Of a stretch of DNA of 25,123 nucleotides, positions 1-5,472 are shown in pieces; the first letter of the stretch is position 1, and every line of letters starts with the position of its first letter. A model generated the notes under the pieces. It was not told the DNA's origin, ran no database searches, and was given only the letters and a program-made list of their open reading frames with translations. The position numbers were made by a program, and so were the translations under genes. Origin of the DNA: a virus; IMG/VR virus record IMGVR_UViG_3300025133_007396, positions 1 to 25,123 of that record. The stretch is one strand, 5' to 3'.

Positions 1-127
1 CAAAAAGATCTTGGAACAAAAGGAAATTTACTACCTGGACATATGAGGACTTTTTTATCCAAAAGGTTGACACCTAGCTCCAGATGAAGTATAATTGTAA
101 CAAATGAAGTCCCCCCGCTCGTACCAT
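1..127. other. Left-edge segment, possible 3' end of an upstream gene plus promoter
   Basis: All three plus-strand frames are open to the left edge, with stops at 44-46, 75-77 and 85-87, so the 3' end of a truncated gene is likely here but its frame cannot be decided from this window. The remainder carries the sigma70-type promoter of the tRNA-Lys gene (listed separately) and a C-run at 111-116. Confidence 0.35.
67..95 (+). promoter_or_regulatory. Perfect-consensus sigma70 promoter for tRNA-Lys
   Basis: TTGACA at 67-72 and TATAAT at 90-95 are separated by exactly 17 bases, the textbook ideal for the bacterial housekeeping sigma factor. Transcription should start near 102, about 26 bases before the tRNA. 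It implies strong use of host RNA polymerase and could also drive the genes that follow the tRNA. Confidence 0.85.
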
Positions 128-202
128 AGGATTGTGGCGCAACGGTAGCGCAGCGGACTTTTAATCCGTTGGTTGTGGGTTCGATTCCCTCCAGTCCTAC
201 CA
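128..202 (+). tRNA. tRNA-Lys(UUU)
   Basis: A full cloverleaf with encoded CCA (200-202). The 7-bp acceptor is AGGATTG/CAGTCCT with one G-U pair and discriminator A199. The anticodon stem is 153-157 with its partner, and the loop CTTTTAA places anticodon TTT at 160-162. The T loop is TTCGATT. It reads AAA/AAG, which fits the strongly lysine-rich proteins of this window. It lies just downstream of a perfect sigma70 promoter. Confidence 0.95.
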
Positions 203-219
203 AAAAAGGAGATAAAAAA

Positions 220-291
220 ATGTCAGGAATATCAGTCGCCATCGGCGCTATATTAATTATTGCTGTGCTTTATATTGTTTGGCGCGATTAA
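220..291 (+). CDS. 23-residue single-helix membrane miniprotein
   Basis: This tiny gene has an AAGGAG ribosome-binding site at 206-211, eight bases before the ATG. The product is almost entirely one hydrophobic helix (residues 3-20, rich in I, V, A and L) ending in the short polar tail WRD. It probably sits in the inner membrane with a short cytoplasmic end. It lies between tRNA-Lys and the GIY-YIG gene and is probably co-transcribed from the promoter at 67-95. The function is not recognised. The strong ribosome-binding site and clean hydrophobic pattern argue that it is real despite its size. Confidence 0.55.
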   Translation: MSGISVAIGAILIIAVLYIVWRD

Positions 292-339
292 AGCGATATC
301 GGAATAATCATTAAAATTAACAAAGAAGGAGAAAATAAT

Positions 340-774
340 ATGAATGGTAAACGCACTCGTTGGCTTCGGCAACACCGTATTCAAATTCGGCCAACATGCC
401 CACACACTAGTGTCACCCGCGTCAATGACGACCGCGACTTCTGGTGGCGATGCAGCCACTGCGGCGCGGAAGTTAACTGGCGCCTCTACGTTGTCCGGTG
501 TAGCGATAATACGCTATACACGGGGATAACAAACGATCTTGATCGGCGCATCAATGAACATAATACAAGCAAGCGTGGAGCAAAGTATACAAAGACTAGA
601 AGGCCGGTTGAGTTGATTTATTATGAATCATATAAAAACCGATCGGTTGCTCAACAGGCTGAATACGCATTTAAGAAGCTAAAGCGCGAACAAAAAGAAA
701 AAAAGATACAAGAAAGTCACAGCTTTGAACAGCCTACTGTCGGAGAAAGAGAAATCGCTGCAGTGAGAGATTAA
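340..774 (+). CDS. GIY-YIG nuclease with N-terminal zinc ribbon
   Basis: Residues about 48-125 form a compact GIY-YIG domain of the YhbQ/UPF0213 (SLX1-like) type: LYVVRCSDNTLYTGIT carries the two Tyr-containing strands, DLDRRINEH carries the catalytic Arg, and AEYAFKKL carries the metal-binding Glu. YhbQ proteins usually begin right at this domain. Here about 45 residues precede it, with C20-x-H22 and C39-x2-C42, suggesting a zinc ribbon that could guide DNA binding. GIY-YIG enzymes cut DNA or branched DNA, and in phages they act as homing or repair/recombination nucleases. AAGGAG precedes the start. The target is unknown. Confidence 0.85.
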   Translation: MNGKRTRWLRQHRIQIRPTCPHTSVTRVNDDRDFWWRCSHCGAEVNWRLYVVRCSDNTLYTGITNDLDRRINEHNTSKRGAKYTKTRRPVELIYYESYKNRSVAQQAEYAFKKLKREQKEKKIQESHSFEQPTVGEREIAAVRD

Positions 775-915
775 ATGGAATTGTTTTCTTTGCTTGTTGG
801 GTGGCTAGCCGTGCTTGTGTATGAAGCATATGTAGATGCTTTTATGTATGTGGGTGCCATTTCCTTGGCGACAGCTTTGGTGTTGTCTATTTTATATTTG
901 AGGTTTTATGACTAA
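775..915 (+). CDS. 46-residue two-helix membrane protein
   Basis: The ATG directly follows the stop codon of the GIY-YIG gene, and the gene overlaps the next one through ATGACTAA at 908-915, so all three look translationally coupled. The product has two hydrophobic segments (about residues 3-17 and 22-42) with almost no loop between them, and ends in RFYD. Size and shape would suit a small membrane protein such as a holin-type or host-takeover factor, but there is no recognisable family and the lytic enzyme is more than 2 kb away. Function unknown. Confidence 0.55.
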   Translation: MELFSLLVGWLAVLVYEAYVDAFMYVGAISLATALVLSILYLRFYD

Positions 916-1147
916 TACAACTTTTTTAATTGGAATCTTAATAATAAACACTTTGTTTCTTTTACGGGAGTTCATCAAAAGCGTTATTTTATCTAAGAGG
1001 CTTGAAGAGGCAGAAGACACGTTAGAAGTAAAAATCTTAGAAGTCATAAATTTAGAACAGTATATGGGTAAACAAATTCAAGAGTTACGCTCACAAAATA
1101 AACAACTAAAAGAAGAACAAAAGCTATTGATCCCGGCCGCAGAGTGA
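908..1147 (+). CDS. Membrane-anchored coiled-coil protein, 79 aa
   Basis: An N-terminal hydrophobic helix (about residues 5-20, TFLIGILIINTLFLL) is followed by a highly charged helix with heptad-like leucine spacing (residues 28-75, KRLEEAEDTLEVKILEV then QELRSQNKQLKEEQ), which predicts a single-pass membrane protein with a coiled-coil tail. GAGG lies upstream of the start, and the start overlaps the previous gene. i-spanins have this shape, but no lytic partner is adjacent. Function unknown. Confidence 0.55.
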   Translation: MTNTTFLIGILIINTLFLLREFIKSVILSKRLEEAEDTLEVKILEVINLEQYMGKQIQELRSQNKQLKEEQKLLIPAAE

Positions 1148-1155
1148 TGTATAAT
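1127..1155 (+). promoter_or_regulatory. Sigma70-like promoter before the tRNA-like element
   Basis: TTGATC at 1127-1132 and a perfect TATAAT at 1150-1155 are 17 bases apart. The predicted start, near 1162, almost coincides with the 5' end of the tRNA-like element at 1163, so that RNA could be made with little or no 5' leader. Confidence 0.6.
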
Positions 1156-1162
1156 ATATATA

Positions 1163-1252
1163 CCGCGATGTTCCCGGCGGGGGTCTTATAAGCCTTTGGC
1201 TAAACTAGGCCGGGTGGTGCCCAATGAGGTTCAACTCCTCCATCGCGGACCA
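1163..1252 (+). tRNA. Atypical tRNA or tRNA-like RNA (candidate anticodon UAU)
   Basis: The ends are those of a tRNA: a perfect 7-bp acceptor CCGCGAT/ATCGCGG (1163-1169 with 1242-1248), discriminator A1249, encoded CCA at 1250-1252, and a T arm with the canonical loop TTCAACT (1230-1236), although the first T-stem pair is a T/C mismatch. The middle is not canonical. I find no D arm. The best anticodon arm is 1180-1184 paired with 1192-1196 around loop CTTATAA, giving anticodon TAT (Ile, AUA codons). A competing 6-bp helix, CCCGGC at 1173-1178 with GCCGGG at 1209-1214, would enclose that hairpin. The length of 90 would otherwise suggest a long-variable-arm tRNA (Leu, Ser or Tyr), but no such anticodon fits. 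Confidence 0.5.
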
Positions 1253-1266
1253 ATTAGGAGAAAAAA

Positions 1267-1461
1267 ATGTATAAAATTAAAGATTTTAAAATTGGAGATA
1301 AAATTTACAAACATACAGAAACTGGCTGGAAATACAGCGGCAGCATAGCGAGTGTAACTGATGAGTGTTATGGTGTGCGCGTTGAATCCATTACCGGAAT
1401 TATAATGACTAGAAAAGATCTTTTTGAATTGCAAGGATATATTGGCGAATCAAAAATTTAA
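1267..1461 (+). CDS. Small beta-rich (SH3/KOW-like) protein, 64 aa
   Basis: A strong AGGAG lies just before the start. The short protein alternates charged and hydrophobic residues in a beta-strand pattern (FKIGDKIYK, WKYSGSIASVTD, YGVRVESITGIIMTRKDLFEL), as in small SH3-like barrels and in several other small proteins of this window (6711, 20677, 23649). Such folds often bind nucleic acid or protein, but nothing specific can be assigned. It follows the tRNA-like element and may share its transcript. Confidence 0.6.
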   Translation: MYKIKDFKIGDKIYKHTETGWKYSGSIASVTDECYGVRVESITGIIMTRKDLFELQGYIGESKI

Positions 1462-1466
1462 ACAAC

Positions 1467-1475
1467 CTATTTAAA
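1467..1475 (+). promoter_or_regulatory. CTATTTAAA motif, weak member of the second promoter class
   Basis: The 90-base gap before the lipoprotein gene holds CTATTTAAA at 1467-1475, a possible hairpin (1479-1484 with 1490-1495, loop TAAAA) and a perfect 12-base palindrome CAGCAATTGCTG at 1505-1516. The motif matches the core shared by the elements at 2741, 13024 and 17498 but lacks their T-rich upstream blocks, so its promoter role is doubtful. No sigma70 promoter is visible in this gap. Confidence 0.3.
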
Positions 1476-1551
1476 CCTATTGGGTAAAACTCAATAAACA
1501 TTTTCAGCAATTGCTGGATCTTAAAGGTAAAACATTAAAGGAGAAAATATA

Positions 1552-1863
1552 ATGAGATACTTTATTACAATGATGCTTACTGTTGCGATTTTATTTATCG
1601 CATCTAGTTGCGGAGACAAGGAAGAGAAGACGTGTGATGCTGGAGAAACTACAACTGATGTAACAAAGAAGGAAAAGGAAGATAAGAACTATCTTTGTTA
1701 TATTGGCTGTTTAGAGGCTGAGAAGTCAAAGGTCGACTGCAAGAAAGAATGCTATGGCGACAAGAAGGGCAAAAAGGATGTGGTTGATTCACCAGATGAT
1801 GCTACGGCTACCAAGGCTGATGCTGTTTCAGCGCCTGACGACGCTAGTGGAACAAACGGATAA
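1552..1863 (+). CDS. Phage-encoded lipoprotein with twin CX3C motif
   Basis: The N-terminus is a type II signal peptide: a short basic start, hydrophobic residues 4-17, then IASSC with the lipidated Cys at residue 20, so the mature protein should be attached to a membrane of the host envelope. The mature part is short, acidic and lysine-rich and carries C49-x3-C53 and C63-x3-C67, a twin CX3C arrangement that typically makes a disulfide-linked helical hairpin. The tail (residues 75-103) is low-complexity D/A/T. AAAGGAG precedes the ATG. Small phage lipoproteins such as Llp of T5 block receptors against superinfection. That role here is inference only. Confidence 0.7.
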   Translation: MRYFITMMLTVAILFIASSCGDKEEKTCDAGETTTDVTKKEKEDKNYLCYIGCLEAEKSKVDCKKECYGDKKGKKDVVDSPDDATATKADAVSAPDDASGTNG

Positions 1864-1873
1864 GTGTTCCATA

Positions 1874-1948
1874 GCTCCCATCGTCTAGCGGTTAGGACAC
1901 CGGCCTTTCAAGCCGGCGACGAGAGTTCAATTCTCTCTGGGAGTACCA
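1874..1948 (+). tRNA. tRNA-Glu(UUC)
   Basis: A full cloverleaf with encoded CCA (1946-1948). The acceptor GCTCCCA/TGGGAGT starts with a G-U pair. The anticodon stem CCGGC/GCCGG closes the loop CTTTCAA, giving anticodon TTC at 1907-1909. The T loop is TTCAATT and the discriminator is A1945. It starts 10 bases after the lipoprotein stop and is probably processed from that transcript. It reads GAA/GAG, abundant in the acidic proteins here. The minus-strand protease gene ends four bases beyond the CCA. Confidence 0.95.
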
Positions 1949-1952
1949 AAAA

Positions 1953-2726
1953 TTATTCAAAGACCTTTTTGATGATACCAGCAATGGTGTCTATATTCCT
2001 TTTACGGCGATCTTCATCAACTACCTTTTTAACAAAAGTTGTGGTTTCTTTGAATTTCGGCGAGATGGCTAAGTGAGAAAATCGTATAAAAGCAGCACTA
2101 ACCATTCCAACTAATTCGCCTCTGTGGTTCATTATCGGAGAACCTGAACTTCCGCCCATCGCTGGCAATGTGTAAATTGCCCTATCATATACTCGCGCAT
2201 CCCCATCATAAAAGCCCTGAAAAGTCGGTATCATATTTTGATCAAAAATTCCGAGTGGCGCAGCTAAATTATATACACGATCGCCCGGCTTGGGCTTATC
2301 AACTGCAATGCGCATTGCGGGGTTTGATAAATCCTTTACATATAATATACAGAGATCATTTTGTTGATCGGTCGCGACGATTTCAACTGGGAAGTATGTG
2401 CTTTCAATGTTAATAACATAGAAGAACATTTTATGTTCAACTTTGCTTAAAAACTTCTTTGCTTTTTCGTCAATACAGACATGGGCGGCCGTTAAAACAT
2501 ATGCACCGTTGCCCGTTACTTTGACGACTGCACCAGAGGCCACGGCGCCAAATCGCTTTGTTACACAGAAGTTCTTTTTTTCTGGGTGGCACATTGTTGC
2601 TTCTATTGTTTTTTGTATTTTAAGAAAAGAATCGCGCGGCAAAATATTTTTTACAGTATTGCGATGGTGACCGCACGACAACAAAGTGATCAAGATCAAG
2701 GGAGTCAAAAATTTAAATAACTTCAT
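1953..2726 (-). CDS. Trypsin-like serine protease, lipoprotein
   Basis: Residues 1-18 form a lipoprotein signal with lipobox LLSC (Cys18), so the enzyme should be anchored in the host envelope facing the periplasm or outside. The chymotrypsin/trypsin-fold domain carries the full triad: H82 in LTAAHVC, D124 in QQNDLCILYV, and S194 in GGSSGSPI. At 257 residues it is a single protease domain with no PDZ domain visible, unlike DegP. It is the only convincing minus-strand gene here, set between tRNA-Glu and the endolysin operon. No good ribosome-binding site precedes the ATG. It could shave host surface proteins, process phage proteins, or be a transferred cargo gene. Confidence 0.85.
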   Translation of the reverse strand: MKLFKFLTPLILITLLSCGHHRNTVKNILPRDSFLKIQKTIEATMCHPEKKNFCVTKRFGAVASGAVVKVTGNGAYVLTAAHVCIDEKAKKFLSKVEHKMFFYVINIESTYFPVEIVATDQQNDLCILYVKDLSNPAMRIAVDKPKPGDRVYNLAAPLGIFDQNMIPTFQGFYDGDARVYDRAIYTLPAMGGSSGSPIMNHRGELVGMVSAAFIRFSHLAISPKFKETTTFVKKVVDEDRRKRNIDTIAGIIKKVFE

Positions 2727-2730
2727 ATAA

Positions 2731-2767
2731 TAAATAGATGTTTTTTTACATTTTTAGGATCTATTTA
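2731..2767. repeat. 9-bp inverted repeat in the divergent intergenic gap
   Basis: TAAATAGAT at 2731-2739 is the reverse complement of ATCTATTTA at 2759-2767, with 19 bases between. The gap separates the minus-strand protease from the plus-strand 2808 gene, so the repeat puts a CTATTTA core on both strands. It may be a two-way promoter or an operator. The minus copy lies only about five bases from its ATG, which argues against a promoter on that side. Confidence 0.4.
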
Positions 2768-2769
2768 AA
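2741..2769 (+). promoter_or_regulatory. T-block/CTATTTA element before the endolysin operon
   Basis: T7-ACA-T5, five bases, then CTATTTAAA (2761-2769), 39 bases before the ATG at 2808. It aligns without gaps to the elements at 13024 and 17498 (T block, A-containing break, T block, five bases, CTATTTA). It is a candidate phage-specific promoter, and no TTGACA/TATAAT pair is present in this gap. Confidence 0.45.
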
Positions 2770-2807
2770 GTGATCGTCAAAAAATCCCAAAAAAAGGAGA
2801 AAAAATC

Positions 2808-3011
2808 ATGACAGAACTTATAGTAGCGGGCGCTCTTGTTTTTAGCATGGCAACGCCGGTGAATTGGGGGAAAATTACAACTGATTTTTCACATTGGTCG
2901 TATCACTCCCAGAAGGAAGTAAAAAAACTTCAAAAGACCGAGCATTGCTTCGTTTGGCACGAAGAAGGTATTGTTAAATTCACACCCCCCAAGAAAAAGG
3001 CCAAAAAATGA
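2808..3011 (+). CDS. Small protein with hydrophobic N-terminus, 67 aa
   Basis: An AAAAGGAG site precedes the ATG. Residues 3-18 (ELIVAGALVFSMATPV) form a hydrophobic stretch without an N-terminal basic residue, either a membrane anchor or an uncleaved signal. A polar part with several His and Trp residues and a KKKAKK tail follow. The stop overlaps the next ATG (ATGA at 3008-3011), so it is the first gene of the coupled run leading to the endolysin. Function not recognised. Confidence 0.6.
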   Translation: MTELIVAGALVFSMATPVNWGKITTDFSHWSYHSQKEVKKLQKTEHCFVWHEEGIVKFTPPKKKAKK

Positions 3012-3172
3012 GCTTAATTGCTGATAAGATTAAGCAGATCAAAAGAGAAGAAAATTTAACCACCTCAGAGCTATTTACTAAGTATCCACACCTTGCAGAT
3101 CTTCTTCTTGCAGAACAAGAAGAAAAGAAGCAAGAGGTGAAAGAAAGTAAAAAACAGCTTCTTAAGGGGTAA
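3008..3172 (+). CDS. 54-residue charged helical protein
   Basis: It starts inside the previous stop (ATGA) and ends six bases before the endolysin ATG. The product is strongly charged and looks all-helical: SLIADKIKQIKREENL, then ELFTKYPHLADLLLAEQEEKK, ending in a K/E-rich tail. It is too short for a fold assignment. Its tight placement between two coupled genes supports that it is translated. Confidence 0.55.
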   Translation: MSLIADKIKQIKREENLTTSELFTKYPHLADLLLAEQEEKKQEVKESKKQLLKG

Positions 3173-3177
3173 ATCAT

Positions 3178-4125
3178 ATGATTTTGTATGTCGGCCAGAC
3201 AGGCGAATTAATTAAAAAACTGCAGGAAGGGCTAGCTTATTTGGGTTATCATCCCGGGCCAATCGATGGTCATTTTGGCACTATGACTGAAGATGCTGTA
3301 GAGGCATTCCAAAAGAAATCAAAAATCTATGTAGACGGCAAAGTCGGCTCTTCAACCGCAGGCATGTTTAATCGAGCCTTGGGTTCACCCAAAATTGAAC
3401 TTCATTTAGATTTAAAGCCGCCAGAAGAAACCATTCCAGATGCTCCTCAAAAGCTCAAATGGGTTAGATGCCCAGCCGATAGATTTCAGAACAGAGGCGG
3501 CTTTACTAGAACAACTTTACGCGAAGACACTGCGGAAGCTTATAACAAATTATATGAAGAAGTTCATGCGCTTGGGGGAATTATTACTTCTGCCGGCGGC
3601 AGGCGCGGCCTTAGTTCTAAAGCCAGCCCAGCGAGAAGTAAGAAGTCTATGCACTATGTTGGCCGAGCATTTGATATGGCACTTCCAACCGGTATGCAAA
3701 ATCCGAGTACAGACCCTTACTTGATTGAAAATGTTGGCGGGAGGAAGTGGACTGTTTGGTGTAAAACAGACAACCCGAACGTAGCCGAGCAAACTATTGA
3801 AGCTTCCTATGTTGTCACAAAGAAAAACTCTAAAGGTAAAAGATACACGGTCGTCAAAACAACAGAAATAACTTGTAGAGCTTTTAATTTTACTGATTTG
3901 GCCGAAAAACATGGATTCAAGCGCATTTCAGCTAGGCGCAGTTTCTTTAAGGGTGGCGCCTATGGTGGTGCCGAATGGTGGCATTTTCAGTGGGAAGATG
4001 ATTTAGAGTCAAATAAAACTACATTTGGCGAAGAATTATTAAAAGTATATACTCTACAAAAAGCTAAAAAGTTTGTATACTGGAATGAGGCCAAGAATTG
4101 TAAATGGAAAGTTAATTGGTTTTAA
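3178..4125 (+). CDS. Endolysin: peptidoglycan-binding domain plus M15 peptidase
   Basis: Residues 5-66 are a PG_binding_1 domain (GELIKKLQEGLAYLGYHPGP, then DGHFGTMTEDAVEAFQ). After a proline-rich linker (residues 80-92) comes an M15-family (VanY / D-Ala-D-Ala or L-Ala-D-Glu peptidase) domain with its zinc ligands: SMHYVGRAFDMA supplies H159 and D166, and EWWHFQW supplies H269. It cuts peptide stems of peptidoglycan. There is no signal peptide, so export would need a holin or another route. AAGGGG lies nine bases before the ATG. The peptidase contains a long insertion between the two metal motifs (about 100 residues) and a C-terminal extension of about 45 residues. A virion-borne entry enzyme is the alternative role. 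Confidence 0.9.
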   Translation: MILYVGQTGELIKKLQEGLAYLGYHPGPIDGHFGTMTEDAVEAFQKKSKIYVDGKVGSSTAGMFNRALGSPKIELHLDLKPPEETIPDAPQKLKWVRCPADRFQNRGGFTRTTLREDTAEAYNKLYEEVHALGGIITSAGGRRGLSSKASPARSKKSMHYVGRAFDMALPTGMQNPSTDPYLIENVGGRKWTVWCKTDNPNVAEQTIEASYVVTKKNSKGKRYTVVKTTEITCRAFNFTDLAEKHGFKRISARRSFFKGGAYGGAEWWHFQWEDDLESNKTTFGEELLKVYTLQKAKKFVYWNEAKNCKWKVNWF

Positions 4126-4134
4126 GGAGAAAAA

Positions 4135-5223
4135 ATGAACGAAGAAAATAATCAAAATGAGTGGACAGAACCGGCGATTGAAGACGATGATGATTTTGAT
4201 TTTGTAGACCATTATGGCGCAGAAATAGATACGAAAAGTCAAGACCAGCTACCCGATAATACTATAAAAAGCGCACTCAATTGCGCCTTTGTTGGTTTCG
4301 GCGGCGGCGGCGGCAAGATGGCGAAAGCTTTTTTAGACTTAGGTTTTAATAAGACTTTTCTAGTTAACACAACGGCCAAGGATCAGCCAGAAGGAATGGA
4401 CCCTAAGCACTTAGTATTAATTCCAGATGCCGATGGTGTCGGAAAGGATGTCGATCTCGGAAAGGCAATTTTTAAGAATAATGGAACAGTTGTTGAGGAC
4501 GCCTTAAAAAATAAATTAGGCAATATTGATTGGCTTTTTGTTTGTGCTGGCGGTGGCGGGGGTACTGGAAGTGCCTGTGTCGCCCTTCATGACGTTTTTG
4601 ACAGATATCTTAAGTCTGTACAGGCCGGCGGAAAGGTTGTTTATATTGTTTCGTGGCCATCTGCTCAAGAGTTGCTTAATAAAACAATTGCTAAAAATGC
4701 ACTAGCACTAGCCAATGATGTCGCTGGCCACACTCATATTTTGTTGGACAACGAAAGGCAATTAGAGTTGTTGCGCGGTAAGGTGGGCATACTTGGAATG
4801 TACCCAACGGCGAATAAAACATTTGCTAAGTTATTTAGTCAAATCCTTAAGTTGGCATCAGAACAATCATCTGTGCAAACATTTGATTCGAAAGATTTGG
4901 AAACGTGCCTAAGAACAGAAAAGAGAGTTTTCTTGGGTACCACAGTTATTCCAGACCCCAAGGCTTCAAGTTTGGGCGCTGCCATTTATCAAAATTGTTC
5001 TAAAAGATCGCCCTGCCCGCCGCCTCGCACAAAGGGTGAAACTGGCACTATGCTTTTAGTTGCAACACCAGAAATGGCAAATGATCCAGAAATTAGTAAA
5101 CATTTAGATGCTGCTATTTCATATGTCGGCGGAAGAACAGATACTTTGTTTTCTGGAGTGTATATAAGAAACAAGTTGCCGGGACTTATCGCTATATTAA
5201 TGGTGAGCGGTTTAGACAAGTAA
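4135..5223 (+). CDS. FtsZ/tubulin-family GTPase
   Basis: This 362-residue protein has the FtsZ/tubulin nucleotide-binding pattern: T1 loop GFGGGGGKMAKAF (residues 54-66), a strand ending LVNTTAKDQ (76-84), the tubulin signature GGGGGTGSA (139-147), LLDNERQL (203-210) corresponding to the nucleotide-sensing N-D-R region, and a T7-loop-like FDSKDLE (250-256) with two aspartates (D251, D254) where FtsZ has the catalytic pair. It should therefore bind GTP and polymerise, with hydrolysis completed at subunit contacts. A 40-residue acidic N-terminal tail precedes the fold. In some large phages such proteins (PhuZ, TubZ) centre or move viral DNA. It is spaced 9 bases after the endolysin and has an AAGGAG site. 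Confidence 0.85.
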   Translation: MNEENNQNEWTEPAIEDDDDFDFVDHYGAEIDTKSQDQLPDNTIKSALNCAFVGFGGGGGKMAKAFLDLGFNKTFLVNTTAKDQPEGMDPKHLVLIPDADGVGKDVDLGKAIFKNNGTVVEDALKNKLGNIDWLFVCAGGGGGTGSACVALHDVFDRYLKSVQAGGKVVYIVSWPSAQELLNKTIAKNALALANDVAGHTHILLDNERQLELLRGKVGILGMYPTANKTFAKLFSQILKLASEQSSVQTFDSKDLETCLRTEKRVFLGTTVIPDPKASSLGAAIYQNCSKRSPCPPPRTKGETGTMLLVATPEMANDPEISKHLDAAISYVGGRTDTLFSGVYIRNKLPGLIAILMVSGLDK

Positions 5224-5238
5224 AAAACTAGTTATTAT

Positions 5239-5472
5239 GTGGACGATGAGCTTAAAGAATTATTAGGTAGCGTAAGAAGTAAAACTTTTGCGCTGCTTTT
5301 TATGTTATTTGCTGCAGCGCTTTTTGTTGAAGAGCACGTTAAGCACGATTTGACACAAGAATTAGAAATAAGACAGCTAATTAATTATGTTTCGCACTTA
5401 GAAAAACAAACCTCTAATTACTATCAGGAGATTCAACGCCTTAAGACAAGAAACGCGTGCATAGTAAGATGA
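5239..5472 (+). CDS. Membrane-anchored coiled-coil protein, 77 aa
   Basis: A GTG start is the most natural reading, with no clear ribosome-binding site. Residues 15-30 (KTFALLFMLFAAALFV) form one membrane helix, followed by a long amphipathic helix (HDLTQELEIRQLINYVSHLEKQTSNYYQEIQRLK) that looks like a coiled coil. The stop overlaps the kinase ATG (ATGA at 5469-5472). i-spanins have this form and the endolysin is two genes upstream. An alternative is a membrane anchor for the neighbouring tubulin-like polymer. Both are inference. Confidence 0.5.
   Translation: MDDELKELLGSVRSKTFALLFMLFAAALFVEEHVKHDLTQELEIRQLINYVSHLEKQTSNYYQEIQRLKTRNACIVR

Noticed and set aside
344-529. Alternative plus-strand frame inside the GIY-YIG gene
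   Set aside because: The real frame has the ribosome-binding site and a recognisable nuclease domain; the other frame has neither.
3071-3079. Another CTATTTA copy
   Set aside because: It lies inside the 54-residue gene, lacks the T-rich blocks and does not precede a transcription gap; probably coding coincidence. The same applies to the copy at 24423.
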